Shown here one piece after another: positions 7,709-16,480 of a stretch of DNA of 64,000 nucleotides. Within the stretch, counting starts at the first letter, position 1. Each line of letters opens with the position of its first letter. This stretch comes from Terribacillus saccharophilus (GTDB lineage Bacteria > Bacillota > Bacilli > Bacillales > Amphibacillaceae). The stretch is from NCBI GenBank assembly GCA_900110015.1, contig FOCD01000002.1:372001-436000 (forward strand), given 5' to 3'. The position numbers were made by a program, and so were the translations under genes. The notes below the pieces were generated by a model. The model had not been told where the DNA came from. It saw only the letters and a program-made list of their open reading frames with translations, and ran no database searches.

Positions 7709-8698
7709 TTATGCATCATAGCCATTCGGACGGTTCTGATGCCATCTCCACGCGTCACCGATAATGTCTTTCATATCAGTGCGTGTTGGATTCCAGCCTA
7801 GTATTTCTTTTGCCTTCGCAGAACTTGCGATTAAGACAGCTGGGTCACCAGCACGGCGTGGTCCGACTTTAGCCGGGATTTCTTTGCCAGTAACGGCGCG
7901 AGCTGCGTCAATCATCTCTTTAACAGAGAAGCCTTGACTGGATCCGAGGTTGTAGACATCGCTTTGGCCGTCTTTAGCCAAGTAATCCAGCGCTAATAGA
8001 TGCGCATCAATTAAGTCGAGGACATGAACGTAATCACGGATACATGTTCCATCTTCTGTCGGATAATCTTCACCGAAGATGCTGATATATTCACGCTGTC
8101 CAAGTGCTGTCTGCAGAATGATTGGAATCAAATGCGTTTCCGGACGATGATCTTCACCGATGTGTCCATCCGGATGGGCTCCGCCCACATTGAAGTAGCG
8201 CAGTGAGACGAATTTAATGCCGTACGCTCCGTCACACCATTTCATCATTTTTTCCATCATCAGTTTAGACTCACCATATGGACTTTCCGGATTTGTATCC
8301 AGATCCTCCGTAAGTGGAACAACATTTGTGTCACCATATGTTGCAGCTGTAGAAGAGAAGACAATTTTCTTCACTTCATGCTTATGCATTGTTTCAAGCA
8401 GCACTTGCATACCATACACATTGTTTCCAAAGTACTTCAATGGATCTTCTACGGATTCTCCAACAAGAGAGCTTGCCGCAAAGTGGACGACTGCATCTAC
8501 TTTTTCCTTTGCAAATACATCATTAAGGAATGCTGCATCACGAAGATCTCCTTCATAGAAGACCGCCTTTTTGTTAACAGCTGCCAAATGGCCAGTGTTT
8601 ATATTATCAACGATAACCGTTTCAAAGCCGCGTTCAACCAATGTCGCTACAGCGTGAGAACCAATGTATCCTGCACCACCTGTGACTAGTACTTTCAT
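7709..8698 (-). CDS. galE: UDP-glucose 4-epimerase
   Basis: A 329-residue NAD-dependent epimerase that interconverts UDP-glucose and UDP-galactose. The NAD loop TGGAGYIGS is at residues 6-14, the catalytic Tyr141/Lys145 pair lies in YGESK, and SSTAATYGD and LRYFNVGGA match GalE. It supplies UDP-galactose for surface polymers such as those encoded later in the window, but it is not in an operon with them or with galK/galT. The TGATTATAACA region upstream gives an extended -10 promoter. Confidence 0.95.
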   Translation of the reverse strand: MKVLVTGGAGYIGSHAVATLVERGFETVIVDNINTGHLAAVNKKAVFYEGDLRDAAFLNDVFAKEKVDAVVHFAASSLVGESVEDPLKYFGNNVYGMQVLLETMHKHEVKKIVFSSTAATYGDTNVVPLTEDLDTNPESPYGESKLMMEKMMKWCDGAYGIKFVSLRYFNVGGAHPDGHIGEDHRPETHLIPIILQTALGQREYISIFGEDYPTEDGTCIRDYVHVLDLIDAHLLALDYLAKDGQSDVYNLGSSQGFSVKEMIDAARAVTGKEIPAKVGPRRAGDPAVLIASSAKAKEILGWNPTRTDMKDIIGDAWRWHQNRPNGYDA

Positions 8699-8734
8699 AT
8701 TTTTTACCTCGCTTTTGGGTTTTATCTCTCGATC

Positions 8735-8743
8735 ATTATAACA
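8735..8743 (-). promoter_or_regulatory. Extended -10 promoter of galE
   Basis: TG-T-TATAAT on the minus strand, about 40 bases before the ATG. No good -35 is seen, as expected for an extended -10. Confidence 0.5.
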
Positions 8744-8758
8744 TGCTTAAACGATTTC

Positions 8759-9016
8759 CTACATCTTATTCCATTCATGCAAATCCAGGCTGCGTACACC
8801 ATTAACCAAATATGGATCCTCTTCGGCAAGCGCTCTCGCTTCGGCCTCATCTTCCGTCTGATAGATCACCAGACCTCCTGCTCCATCCGCGAACGCTCCT
8901 CTGGCGAAAATGAATCCCTTTTCGTCCAAGTCAGCAAGAAAATCCAGATGTGCCTGGCGATATTGCTGGTTTAATTCAGGTTTCTCCATTTTAAGAAATG
9001 CTGCAAAGTATTTCAT
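8759..9016 (-). CDS. YciI-like protein
   Basis: An 85-residue ferredoxin-fold YCII-domain protein. It has the first-strand pattern MKYFAAFLK, then a predicted helix with the conserved HLDFLADLDEKG stretch and the final EEDPYLVNGV motif that carries the usual Asp. The family is related to dimeric alpha-beta barrel enzymes; physiological roles are mostly unknown. GGGGGAG precedes the ATG, and the ROK kinase lies 20 bases upstream on the same strand, so the two are probably cotranscribed. Confidence 0.83.
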   Translation of the reverse strand: MKYFAAFLKMEKPELNQQYRQAHLDFLADLDEKGFIFARGAFADGAGGLVIYQTEDEAEARALAEEDPYLVNGVRSLDLHEWNKM

Positions 9017-9036
9017 TAGAATCTCCCCCTACAATT

Positions 9037-9888
9037 TTATTTTGCTGTTTTAGCAAGCATGAGTGCTCCGACGATACCAGCATTATCTTCAAGACCTGGC
9101 GGAACAAGATAGTTTTCTGGCAGCGGGACATAGCGCTGCAGGAGTGTTTCCAGCTCCTGCTGAATCATCTCATGAAGGCCCTCTTTCTTCATGACGCCTC
9201 CGCCCATAACGATTTTCTCTGGACTTAGCACCAATGTGTAGCTCATGATTGCCTGAGCCAAATAAAAGGCTTCCATCTGCCATACAGCTTCCTGATGGTA
9301 TAGCTTTTGTGCTTTCTCCCCCCAGCGTGCTTCAATAGCAGGACCAGCGGCCAAACCTTCCAAGCAGTCTTTATGATACGGGCATTTCCCTGGATATGCG
9401 TCATTTGTACTTCGGCGAACTAGCAGATGACCCATTTCCGGATGGGAGAAGCCTTGTAGTGTTTCTCCATTCACAATTGCTCCAGCACCAATACCTGTTC
9501 CAACCGTAATATACAGGCAGCTGTCTGCATGTTTTGCTGCTCCGTGCATATACTCCCCTAAAGCAGCTGCGTTCACATCGGTATCCAGCTTGACCGGCAC
9601 ACCGAGTCTGCTCTTAAGTTCAGACAGCAGAGGATAGTCCTTCCACTGCAGCTTTGGAGTGTTGCCGATTGTGCCATACGTCGGGCTGTCTTCTTTTACA
9701 TCAACTGGCCCGAAGGCTCCGACTCCTAGTGCTTCAATCTGTTTGTCTTGGAAGAAGTCAAACACAAGCTGCAGCGTTTCTTCTGGTTTCGTTGTCGGGA
9801 AAGATGCTCTTTCTTCTATATTTCCATGTTCGTCACCGACAGCACAGACGAATTTTGTACCACCAGCTTCAATTGCTCCATATCGCAT
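9037..9888 (-). CDS. ROK family sugar kinase (fructokinase/GmuE type)
   Basis: A 283-residue sugar kinase that phosphorylates a hexose, most likely fructose, at C6 with ATP. It begins YGAIEAGGTKF (phosphate-binding loop), has the catalytic DTDVNAAALGE, the TVGTGIGAGAIVNG loop, and the ROK zinc motif with His in HPEMGH plus CPYHKDC, typical of ScrK/GmuE fructokinases. Three ATGs follow each other; 9888 has GAGGTG six bases upstream and was chosen. The longer frame back to 10056 crosses the divergent promoter region. It is followed by the YciI-like gene. Confidence 0.88.
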   Translation of the reverse strand: MRYGAIEAGGTKFVCAVGDEHGNIEERASFPTTKPEETLQLVFDFFQDKQIEALGVGAFGPVDVKEDSPTYGTIGNTPKLQWKDYPLLSELKSRLGVPVKLDTDVNAAALGEYMHGAAKHADSCLYITVGTGIGAGAIVNGETLQGFSHPEMGHLLVRRSTNDAYPGKCPYHKDCLEGLAAGPAIEARWGEKAQKLYHQEAVWQMEAFYLAQAIMSYTLVLSPEKIVMGGGVMKKEGLHEMIQQELETLLQRYVPLPENYLVPPGLEDNAGIVGALMLAKTAK

Positions 9889-9918
9889 CATCATCACCTC
9901 ATTTGTCTCTCTTATTCT

Positions 9919-9947
9919 ACTATGGAATTTTTCTCCTTCTGCGTCAA
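9919..9947 (-). promoter_or_regulatory. Probable sigma-A promoter of the ROK kinase unit
   Basis: TTGACG (9942-9947) and CATAGT (9919-9924) on the minus strand with 17-base spacing, about 30 bases before the start codon. Confidence 0.5.
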
Positions 9948-10057
9948 CAGTTACCCTAGACTGTACAAATGCGGGAATTGTTATAAAATAGAAATATTGA
10001 ATTGTATCTAATAATCTTAAAAACTTGATTAGTCTGTCAGAAATGGGGGGATGCATG

Positions 10058-10936
10058 ATGACTGCTCTGCAAGCAGTAACTGCATTTGCGCATGAACACG
10101 ATTTACGTAAAAGTTTTAATAAACTAGCCAGAAAAACTTTTGGCTTTGATTTTGAATTATTATATAAAAGCGGCTTATGGAATGAACGTTACCACACACA
10201 TGCTTTCGCTGATGATACTCAAATTGTCGCGAATGTTTCTGTAAGCGCACTCACATTACATATCAACCAACAAAAGACAAAGGCGATTCAAATCGGAACC
10301 GTCATGACTGACCCAAGCTATCAGAACCAAGGACTGGCGACACAGCTACTGCAGCGTGTCATTCAACAGTACGAAACAGACACCGATCTCATCTATCTGT
10401 TTTCCCGGCCAGGAGTGGAAAGCTTTTACGACAAACTCGGCTTCACTGCTGTCCAGGAAAAACTGTTTTCCATTCCGGTATCTTCTGAGCCACACCTGGT
10501 TCCGGATTATCGAAAGCTCAAACCTGCTGTTAATCCGCAGGACATGGTTGTGCTGCTTGACCGTTATGGCAAACGCCATCCGCAGTCTAGTATTCTCGAT
10601 ATATCAGATGCCCAGCATATTCTTGGCTTCCATACATTGTATGATCCAGAAATAGAGATTATTGAACTATTGGAACCAGCAGCTCTTTTGCTTTATAAAA
10701 AGATTGGCCAGACAATGCATTTATATGAAGTAATTAGTCAAACACGGCTTGTCTGGAGGCAGATTGCAGATTACGTCGCACAACCAGGCGTAACCGAGGT
10801 CATCTTCCATTTCACGCCGACTTTTGCAGATTTGGAGCCTCTCTCTCACACGCACACTGAACGAGATACGCTCTTTGTAAACAAACCAGAGCTGCTGCCT
10901 GCAGACTTCCAGTTTCCCGAATTGTCCCATGCATAA
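10058..10936 (+). CDS. GNAT N-acetyltransferase, two-domain
   Basis: A 292-residue protein with an N-terminal GNAT domain. The acetyl-CoA-binding signature is TDPSYQNQGLATQLLQRV, preceded by the IQIGTVM strand and followed by PGVESFYDKLGFTAV. The C-terminal half is a second, degenerate GNAT-like or Eis-like region with no clear motif. GGGGGG lies seven bases before ATG 10058; ATG 10055 is also possible, and an upstream TTG has no ribosome site. The substrate is unknown. The small DUF2536 gene follows 40 bases later and may share the transcript. Confidence 0.8.
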   Translation: MTALQAVTAFAHEHDLRKSFNKLARKTFGFDFELLYKSGLWNERYHTHAFADDTQIVANVSVSALTLHINQQKTKAIQIGTVMTDPSYQNQGLATQLLQRVIQQYETDTDLIYLFSRPGVESFYDKLGFTAVQEKLFSIPVSSEPHLVPDYRKLKPAVNPQDMVVLLDRYGKRHPQSSILDISDAQHILGFHTLYDPEIEIIELLEPAALLLYKKIGQTMHLYEVISQTRLVWRQIADYVAQPGVTEVIFHFTPTFADLEPLSHTHTERDTLFVNKPELLPADFQFPELSHA

Positions 10937-10976
10937 TATAATGAGATAAAGCAGTGATAGAAAGGAACGAAAAGCA

Positions 10977-11180
10977 ATGCTAGATTTAGAAATGCTGAAA
11001 GACAAGGTAGAGTTCTTCGAAGCAAATGACTTGTCCACATTAGAAAAGAAAATCAACGAACAGATTCAACATAATAAAGCAATTCTGCTTGAGCTGCACC
11101 ACGTAGCTCATAACATGCACGTAGATGAGAATGGCCGACGTTTTTATAGTGCTGTTGCGCATTTTAAAGCTAATTACTGA
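10977..11180 (+). CDS. DUF2536 family small protein (YrzA-like)
   Basis: A 67-residue soluble protein with the pattern LKDKVEFFEA--L--LEKKINEQI-HNKAILLE and a C-terminal strand RRFYSAVAHFKA. This agrees with the small Bacillus DUF2536 proteins as I remember them (YrzA in B. subtilis). The family has no known biochemical role. AAAGGA lies upstream at good distance, and a strong terminator follows. Confidence 0.75.
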   Translation: MLDLEMLKDKVEFFEANDLSTLEKKINEQIQHNKAILLELHHVAHNMHVDENGRRFYSAVAHFKANY

Positions 11181-11217
11181 TTTTTATTAAAAAATAGGTT
11201 CACTTAAATCTTCACAC

Positions 11218-11247
11218 TAAAATACCGTCCATTACGGACGGTATTTT
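11218..11247. terminator. Bidirectional terminator (DUF2536 / CitMHS)
   Basis: Stem ATACCGTCC against GGACGGTAT with ATTAC loop, A tract before and T tract after, between convergent genes. Confidence 0.9.
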
Positions 11248-11254
11248 TATGTTC

Positions 11255-12550
11255 CTAGAAAATTATACCTGTAACAATCGCAACCGCAATAACAGCAAAT
11301 GCTGTTCCGGTTGCCCAGAGAATGGTGAATCGCTGGAATTCCCCGAAGTCTACTTTCGACATTCCGACCAGCAAGTATGTAGCCGGAACAAGCGGGCTTA
11401 GTAAGTGGACTGGCTGTCCGAGCAAGGATGCACGAGCAATTTCCACTGGTGCAAAGCCATAGTTGGCAGCTGCTTCTGCCAAAATTGGTACAACACCGAA
11501 GTAATAAGCATCATTAGACATAAAGAATGTGAATGGAATACTCGTAACTGCAACAATAATACTGAAAGCAGGACCCCATGAATCTGGAATGATGGATATG
11601 AGGCTTGATGCCATCGCGTCTACCATTTCAGTACCAGAAAGGATACCAGTGAAAATACCAGCAGCAAATACAAGCGATACGACAGCAAGTACGTTTCCAG
11701 CATGATCAGCAATACGCTCTTTTTGCAGTTTCAAGTTCGGGTAGTTGATCGTGATCGCCACTGCAAATGCAAGCATGAACAATACCGGTAGCGGCATGAC
11801 GCCCTCAATCAGACCGAACATCAATAGAGCCGTTAATGCGAAGTTGACCCATAATAGGTGTGGGCGCTTTAGTGATGCATCAACTGTAGCAGCCTGCTGC
11901 TGCAAGATGCGGCGTTCTGCATCATCAAATGTAACAACACCGAGACGTTTCTTTTCGCGGCGTCCCATAATGTAGGCAGTGAAGAAAATCCAGATTGCTC
12001 CGCCAATCATAGTCGGAATTAATGGAACGAATACATCGCCCACGTCAACGTTAAGCGCTGCAGCAGCACGCGCTGTCGGCCCACCCCACGGCACCATGTT
12101 CGTCAAACTTACACACATAACGGCTATTGCCGGTAATATGAGCGGATTCATTTTTAATCGTTGATACAGCGGGAAAAACGCAGATACAGTGATCATATAA
12201 CTTGTCGTTCCATCTCCGTCCAACGACACGACTAGTGCAAGAGCAGCCGTACCGATAACAATCTTCGTCGGATCTCCTTTAACCGCTTTCAAAATACTGC
12301 CGACGACTGGATCGAATAAACCTGCATCAATCATGATTCCGAAATAAAGAATCGCGAATAATAGCATGATACCAGTTGGTGCCAAATCTGTGATACCTTG
12401 CAGTGACATTTCCCCTAAGTCACCAGCATGCCCGGTCAGAACCGCAAAAATCGCCGGGATGATCATCAGCGCAATGAGCGCAGATAGCTTTTTCGTCATA
12501 ATCAAATACATGAATAGAAAGACCATCAAGAAACCCATTATTGCTAACAT
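11255..12550 (-). CDS. CitMHS family metal-citrate transporter
   Basis: A 431-residue membrane carrier with about 12 helices. Family marks include the early LSALIALMIIPAIFA helix, SLDGDGTTSYM, MVPWGGPTARAA and the late SNDAYYFGVVPILAE and LLGQPVHLLSPLVPA motifs. CitMHS proteins import citrate complexed with Mg2+ or Ca2+ together with protons; the metal preference is not readable. AGGGGGATTTAGG precedes the ATG. A promoter with a perfect cre element lies about 75 bases upstream, so catabolite repression by CcpA is likely, as known for citM of B. subtilis. No CitST sensor pair is adjacent. Confidence 0.92.
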   Translation of the reverse strand: MLAIMGFLMVFLFMYLIMTKKLSALIALMIIPAIFAVLTGHAGDLGEMSLQGITDLAPTGIMLLFAILYFGIMIDAGLFDPVVGSILKAVKGDPTKIVIGTAALALVVSLDGDGTTSYMITVSAFFPLYQRLKMNPLILPAIAVMCVSLTNMVPWGGPTARAAAALNVDVGDVFVPLIPTMIGGAIWIFFTAYIMGRREKKRLGVVTFDDAERRILQQQAATVDASLKRPHLLWVNFALTALLMFGLIEGVMPLPVLFMLAFAVAITINYPNLKLQKERIADHAGNVLAVVSLVFAAGIFTGILSGTEMVDAMASSLISIIPDSWGPAFSIIVAVTSIPFTFFMSNDAYYFGVVPILAEAAANYGFAPVEIARASLLGQPVHLLSPLVPATYLLVGMSKVDFGEFQRFTILWATGTAFAVIAVAIVTGIIF

Positions 12551-12623
12551 CCTAAATCCCCCTCATCGTCTCCTGAAACAATTCCCCCAAATCCTAAGCA
12601 GCATTGAATAATATATTACAACT

Positions 12624-12652
12624 ATTGTATGCGCTTCCAAATATAATTTCAA
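12624..12652 (-). promoter_or_regulatory. Sigma-A promoter of the CitMHS gene
   Basis: TTGAAA (12647-12652) and TACAAT (12624-12629) on the minus strand, 17 bases apart. The rest of the 354-base gap 12551-12904 shows no supported gene or terminator. Confidence 0.7.
12625..12640 (-). promoter_or_regulatory. cre site (CcpA operator) inside the CitMHS promoter
   Basis: TTGGAAGCGCATACAA agrees at every position with the consensus WTGNAARCGNWWWCAW. It covers the -10 box and half the spacer, a position where CcpA blocks RNA polymerase. Confidence 0.82.
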
Positions 12653-12904
12653 CAGTTTTGTTACTTTTTTAAGTAAGAAAACTAGCTATAGAATCAGAAT
12701 TGGCTCTATAACAGCTTTCCCTACTTGAAATCAGGTAGAATAACCTATGTTTAGATCATTATAAACACGTTGGACACCCATTACCGTATAACACAATCAC
12801 CCTTTATAAGTTATACTATTTCATCATCTCTAGTTTTCATTTCTAATAAACCTATTGCATTCTGTTACCCAAAACTTTTACCTTCCTCTATCAAAAAATA
12901 TACC

Positions 12905-13831
12905 TCATCCAAAAAGAATACCAGCCATATACACTACGATGGTGACAGTAATGCTGCTCAAAATTGTCGTTACAAGAACAGTCTGTGCTGCTAAATCTGG
13001 ATTGTTATTATACTCCAAAGCGAATATTGAACTGTTTCTGGAAGTCGGAAATGAGCTGGCAATAAACAGTGACTGTGCGACAGTCCCGTCAAGACCAAGC
13101 AGAAAAATGATACCTAAGGCTGCAGCCGGACCGATCAGAAGGCGGGCTATCGTACTCAGATAAAGCACAACATGCGGACGCTTCAGCTGAATCTGTGCCA
13201 CTTGGGCTCCAAGCGTTATCAAGGCTACAGCAAGGAAGGCATCGGCAATTGACGTAATTGGATTCCAGAGAAATGTTGGAATGTCTACCTGGAACGACGC
13301 GCATAAAACACCGAGTATAATTGCATAAATCATTGGCAGCCGTAAAAGTTCCTTCAAAATAGCATTTCCTTGGCTTTTGACACTCACCATATTATAAAGT
13401 CCGTATGTAAAGGTGAGTAGATTCTGATACACCATGACAATCAGCTGAATAGATACCCCGAGCGGATTTGACTGGAAAACGAGCTGACTGACGGGTATTC
13501 CGTAATTCCCTGAGTTCATCAGTACCACGCTGTTCTTATAAGTAGCAGCCACTCCTCGGTCGAGCTTGAACAGTCTGCTCGTAATCTCCGTAAAGCTAAT
13601 AGAAAACGCAGTAAACAGCAGAAGGAATAAAATAATCTGACCGAACACAGAAAGCGGCATACTGCTTTGATACATATTGATAAAACCGTTCACGGGCAGG
13701 AAGCAATACGTCAACAGCTTCGACAAGGTTCCTAGCTGTAATGAAAATTTTCGTTGCAGGATGACGCCGACTGCAAGCAGAACCAATAAAGGTGCAATAA
13801 CTTCCAAGAAAATCAATGATAATACAGCCAT
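12905..13831 (-). CDS. AEC family transporter (organic acid permease)
   Basis: A 308-residue, ten-helix membrane protein of the auxin-efflux-carrier/MdcF group. The two-fold repeated topology shows LEVIAPLLVLLAVGVIL at the start and the broken-helix region NSGNYGIPVSQLVF in the first half, with SSFPTSRNSSIFA in the second. Bacterial members move malate, malonate or related acids. The start has AGGAGGG upstream. A cre element lies only 14 bases before the start codon. The CitMHS gene follows on the same strand after 354 bases, but each gene has its own promoter. Confidence 0.88.
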   Translation of the reverse strand: MAVLSLIFLEVIAPLLVLLAVGVILQRKFSLQLGTLSKLLTYCFLPVNGFINMYQSSMPLSVFGQIILFLLLFTAFSISFTEITSRLFKLDRGVAATYKNSVVLMNSGNYGIPVSQLVFQSNPLGVSIQLIVMVYQNLLTFTYGLYNMVSVKSQGNAILKELLRLPMIYAIILGVLCASFQVDIPTFLWNPITSIADAFLAVALITLGAQVAQIQLKRPHVVLYLSTIARLLIGPAAALGIIFLLGLDGTVAQSLFIASSFPTSRNSSIFALEYNNNPDLAAQTVLVTTILSSITVTIVVYMAGILFG

Positions 13832-13844
13832 GTGCTCCCTCCTT

Positions 13845-13870
13845 TTGTAAGCGAATACATGGATATTATA
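13845..13870 (-). promoter_or_regulatory. cre site at the AEC transporter promoter
   Basis: TTGTAAGCGAATACAT (13845-13860; the palindrome reads equally on both strands) matches WTGNAARCGNWWWCAW at every position. A minus-strand TATAAT lies at 13865-13870, so the cre covers the expected transcription start. No good -35 is seen. Confidence 0.8.
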
Positions 13871-13904
13871 CTCCTGCCTTTATTAAAACTCTATAGGAAG
13901 CAAT

Positions 13905-13931
13905 TAAAAAAACAGCCACTAAACGTGGCTG
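13905..13931 (-). terminator. Terminator of the LPNTS surface-protein gene
   Basis: Minus-strand stem CAGCCAC against GTGGCTG, then TTTTTTT. Confidence 0.87.
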
Positions 13932-13937
13932 CTTTTC

Positions 13938-16007
13938 TTATGCTCTTTTGCGGAGCTTGTTTATCCCAAAGAAAATGACACCGGCAGCTACAAGCGCAAC
14001 GCCTCCAAGCAGCCAATTAAACACATTCGTGCTAGTGTTCGGTAGTGGCTGACCTTCTGCATCATCGGTATCCGATTTAGCGGAAGCTGTTGTCTGTACA
14101 TTGTCCTGCTCATTCGATTGAGGTTCTGTCGTCGTAGTTTCCGTCGCTGTCTCTGTTTCTTCTTCTACTTTCTCTGTCTCCTGCTTTGGTTCTTCTTGCT
14201 CATTCTTTGTTTCTTCCTCATTTACCGGTGCAGTTGTCTCTTCTGATGGTTCTTCCTCTTCCGGCTCATTCGGTTCTGTTACCGGCGGCTGTTCCGTCTC
14301 TTCTTCTTCTGGAACAGGCTCCGGCTGTGTTTCGGCTTTTTCTCCGAGTGCATAGGCAGCAATCGTGCCTGACACTTCATGCGCTGCTAGTAGCAGAGTT
14401 TGGCCTGTAGGACTTTCTTCTGCAGAAATGTATGTCAGTCCTTCCGGTGCAACGTCGCCGCTTGCACTATCAACAGCCGCTTCATCTCCTTGGAAGTTAC
14501 GGCTGGAGAAATACGTCGAGAATGCTGGGCTGGTTGGATTCGTCACGTCATAAGCCATGATACCGCCAGTTCGCTCCAAACCGATAAATGCATACGTTTT
14601 GCCGTCTACATCACCAGTAATAACAGCTTCAGGCTCAGGTCCTTTATCATCACTGCGGTTATCAAGCTTATCTTCATCGTTTGTTGTATTGAAATAATCT
14701 GGAATTGCTTCGGCTGTTATTTTCTCAAAATCAGCGCCGCTATCATATACCTGCTGTAAGGAATCTGCGTCCCAGATTGAGAAGCTACGTCCGCCGAATC
14801 CATAAACAGCTTCATATTTGCCGTCAGCATTTTTCGGTGCCACAATACTTGTGTTCAAACGCCCTAGCTGTTCGTCCTCAAACAAGCCATCCTGCACAAG
14901 CTGATCAAGCTGTTCCTGTGTGTATCCTTCATATAAATCAGCGTTCAACGCGTAAGCATCCTCTGCTGCCAGATCTGCTACCCGCATCTCCTCTGAAAAG
15001 CCTTCCCAATCCTGGGCATCACCTTCATTGGCTGTAATCAAATATGTCTTACCAGCCGATTGAAATGCTGTCATTCCATCCGGCATATACATGCTGAGCA
15101 CCGGCCAATTGCCAATCTGGATACCATCATCTTTATTGGACGGATCAAGTTCAACGCCCTCTTTGGAGAAATCCTTGTATCCTAAACTCTTCACCGTCGT
15201 GAAGCTGTTTGACTGTAAGTCCAGCTTTGCTATAGCATTGCCTTCTTGGATAGCTACATAAGCATAACGATTATCTTTATCTACAGTTATGTATTCCGGT
15301 TCTAGGTTTTCTGCGTAAGATGAATTTTCCGGATCCGGATTCACTTTACGTACATCAGAATCCACGATGTCATCGGTGAATGCTGCTGTTTCAGCTGTCA
15401 GGTTATCCAAACCATTTGCTATATTAATGATACTGACAGAACCCTCAGGATTGACTGTGTAATCATCAGAAGGCTCTCCCTCATTGGCAACGAGCACTTT
15501 CGAGCCGTCATGGGTGAAAGTAACCATATCCGGCAATGCCCCTACTTCAACACTAGCCAGTTTGTTGCCATCTGTATCAAGCAGTACAACATGGCCAGGA
15601 TCGGTCTTTACCTCACTAGGTACTGACACCGCAATATAATCACCTTCAGGATGAATAGCAACACTAGTTACGTCGGAAGCACTTACCCCAAAGGATTCCA
15701 GCGATACACGTTTCAGAAGCGGTATCTCCCCATCTCCATCCTTCAATCCATTCAAATCGAGAATATCTAAAGCTCTAGCTGCTCCGTTAACAGAAAAGGC
15801 ACGTTTGGTATTCGCATCATACGCTACAATTTCTGTACCACCTTCACCAATTCCGCTCCCGCTGTTATAGCGGCCAATCTGCTCCACTTGAAGCGCTTGT
15901 CCTTGATCTCTGTTATATACCTTTAATTCTTCTGCATGTCCGACAGCTGGCAATACTAAACTAGCTGCCGCCAGTGACATAGCTGTCCATCTCTTCCAAT
16001 TCTTCAC
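13938..16007 (-). CDS. Choice-of-anchor I surface protein with LPNTS sorting signal
   Basis: A 689-residue secreted, wall-anchored protein. A Sec signal ends near AVGHAEE. Residues about 30-540 form a beta-propeller-like domain of the choice-of-anchor I family (SVAIHPEGDYIAVSV, GEPSDDY, PEYITVDKDNRYAYVA, FGGRSFSIWD, EPEAV). A Pro/Glu/Thr-rich spacer of about 100 residues follows, then LPNTS, a hydrophobic helix and KLRKRA. Some relatives are annotated as phosphoesterase-like; no catalytic site is evident. GTG 16007 was chosen because GGGGTGG lies five bases upstream; the longer ATG frame from 16052 has no ribosome site. LPNTS fits class D sortase substrates better than class A. Confidence 0.86.
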   Translation of the reverse strand: MKNWKRWTAMSLAAASLVLPAVGHAEELKVYNRDQGQALQVEQIGRYNSGSGIGEGGTEIVAYDANTKRAFSVNGAARALDILDLNGLKDGDGEIPLLKRVSLESFGVSASDVTSVAIHPEGDYIAVSVPSEVKTDPGHVVLLDTDGNKLASVEVGALPDMVTFTHDGSKVLVANEGEPSDDYTVNPEGSVSIINIANGLDNLTAETAAFTDDIVDSDVRKVNPDPENSSYAENLEPEYITVDKDNRYAYVAIQEGNAIAKLDLQSNSFTTVKSLGYKDFSKEGVELDPSNKDDGIQIGNWPVLSMYMPDGMTAFQSAGKTYLITANEGDAQDWEGFSEEMRVADLAAEDAYALNADLYEGYTQEQLDQLVQDGLFEDEQLGRLNTSIVAPKNADGKYEAVYGFGGRSFSIWDADSLQQVYDSGADFEKITAEAIPDYFNTTNDEDKLDNRSDDKGPEPEAVITGDVDGKTYAFIGLERTGGIMAYDVTNPTSPAFSTYFSSRNFQGDEAAVDSASGDVAPEGLTYISAEESPTGQTLLLAAHEVSGTIAAYALGEKAETQPEPVPEEEETEQPPVTEPNEPEEEEPSEETTAPVNEEETKNEQEEPKQETEKVEEETETATETTTTEPQSNEQDNVQTTASAKSDTDDAEGQPLPNTSTNVFNWLLGGVALVAAGVIFFGINKLRKRA

Positions 16008-16111
16008 GTACGCCACCCCAACTCTATCATTTTTAATATGTATGCTAGTCATGATAGCTTATGGGTGTGAAGTGCTAATTAAAATTAGATGAAGTTTTTG
16101 TAATATTGCAG

Positions 16112-16147
16112 GACAGAAAAGAAGGCTGCCAAAAACATGGCAGCCTT
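16112..16147 (-). terminator. Terminator ending the adhesin-sortase-small protein unit
   Basis: Minus-strand stem AAGGCTGCCA against TGGCAGCCTT, then TTCTTTTCT. No terminator is seen between the sortase and this point. Confidence 0.82.
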
Positions 16148-16225
16148 AAAGTTTCATTTGCCGTATCCTTTAACGTCCCCAACACTTCAAAGATACTATA
16201 GTTTGATTTATGTCGCGCCAACGTA

Positions 16226-16333
16226 CTATCTAAAAAACAGAAAATACATAGACAATAGACAAGCATAGAACAATCCAGATACCAGAATTGCATTCCACAA
16301 ACCAACAAAAAAGTCGTTTTCTTTCAGGATCAT
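16226..16333 (-). CDS. Small hydrophobic membrane protein, 35 aa
   Basis: The minus strand encodes 35 residues: MILKENDFFVGLWNAI, then a hydrophobic helix ending YFLFFR. AAAGGA lies seven bases before the ATG, a terminator follows about 80 bases after the stop, and the peptide has an acidic N-terminus, one helix of about 22 residues and a terminal Arg, which would place the C-terminus in the cytoplasm by the positive-inside rule. It lies about 150 bases downstream of the sortase on the same strand with no terminator between. I recognise no family. A 62-residue frame overlapping it has no ATG or fitting ribosome site. Confidence 0.62.
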   Translation of the reverse strand: MILKENDFFVGLWNAILVSGLFYACLLSMYFLFFR

Positions 16334-16480
16334 TGGTCCATCCTTTCTTCAGCAACAGTAGGATTCTTATAACAGCATTATCGGTTTGTATCTGGCTCTT
16401 CTTTAGATGTTTACCCAAATATTCCTATGAAGTTGTTGTAAATCCACTGGTCGCGAACTCTTCCAAAGTGAAGCACATAA

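Noticed and set aside
10025-10057. Upstream TTG start for the two-domain acetyltransferase.
   Set aside because: No Shine-Dalgarno before it; GGGGGG is correctly placed for ATG 10055/10058.
12551-12904. A gene in the 354-base gap between the AEC and CitMHS genes.
   Set aside because: Small frames exist, but none has a ribosome site; the supported content is the promoter and cre site.
16230-16418. A 62-codon minus-strand frame near the sortase.
   Set aside because: It needs a TTG start with a weak site and overlaps the 35-codon frame that has a proper AAAGGA-7-ATG.
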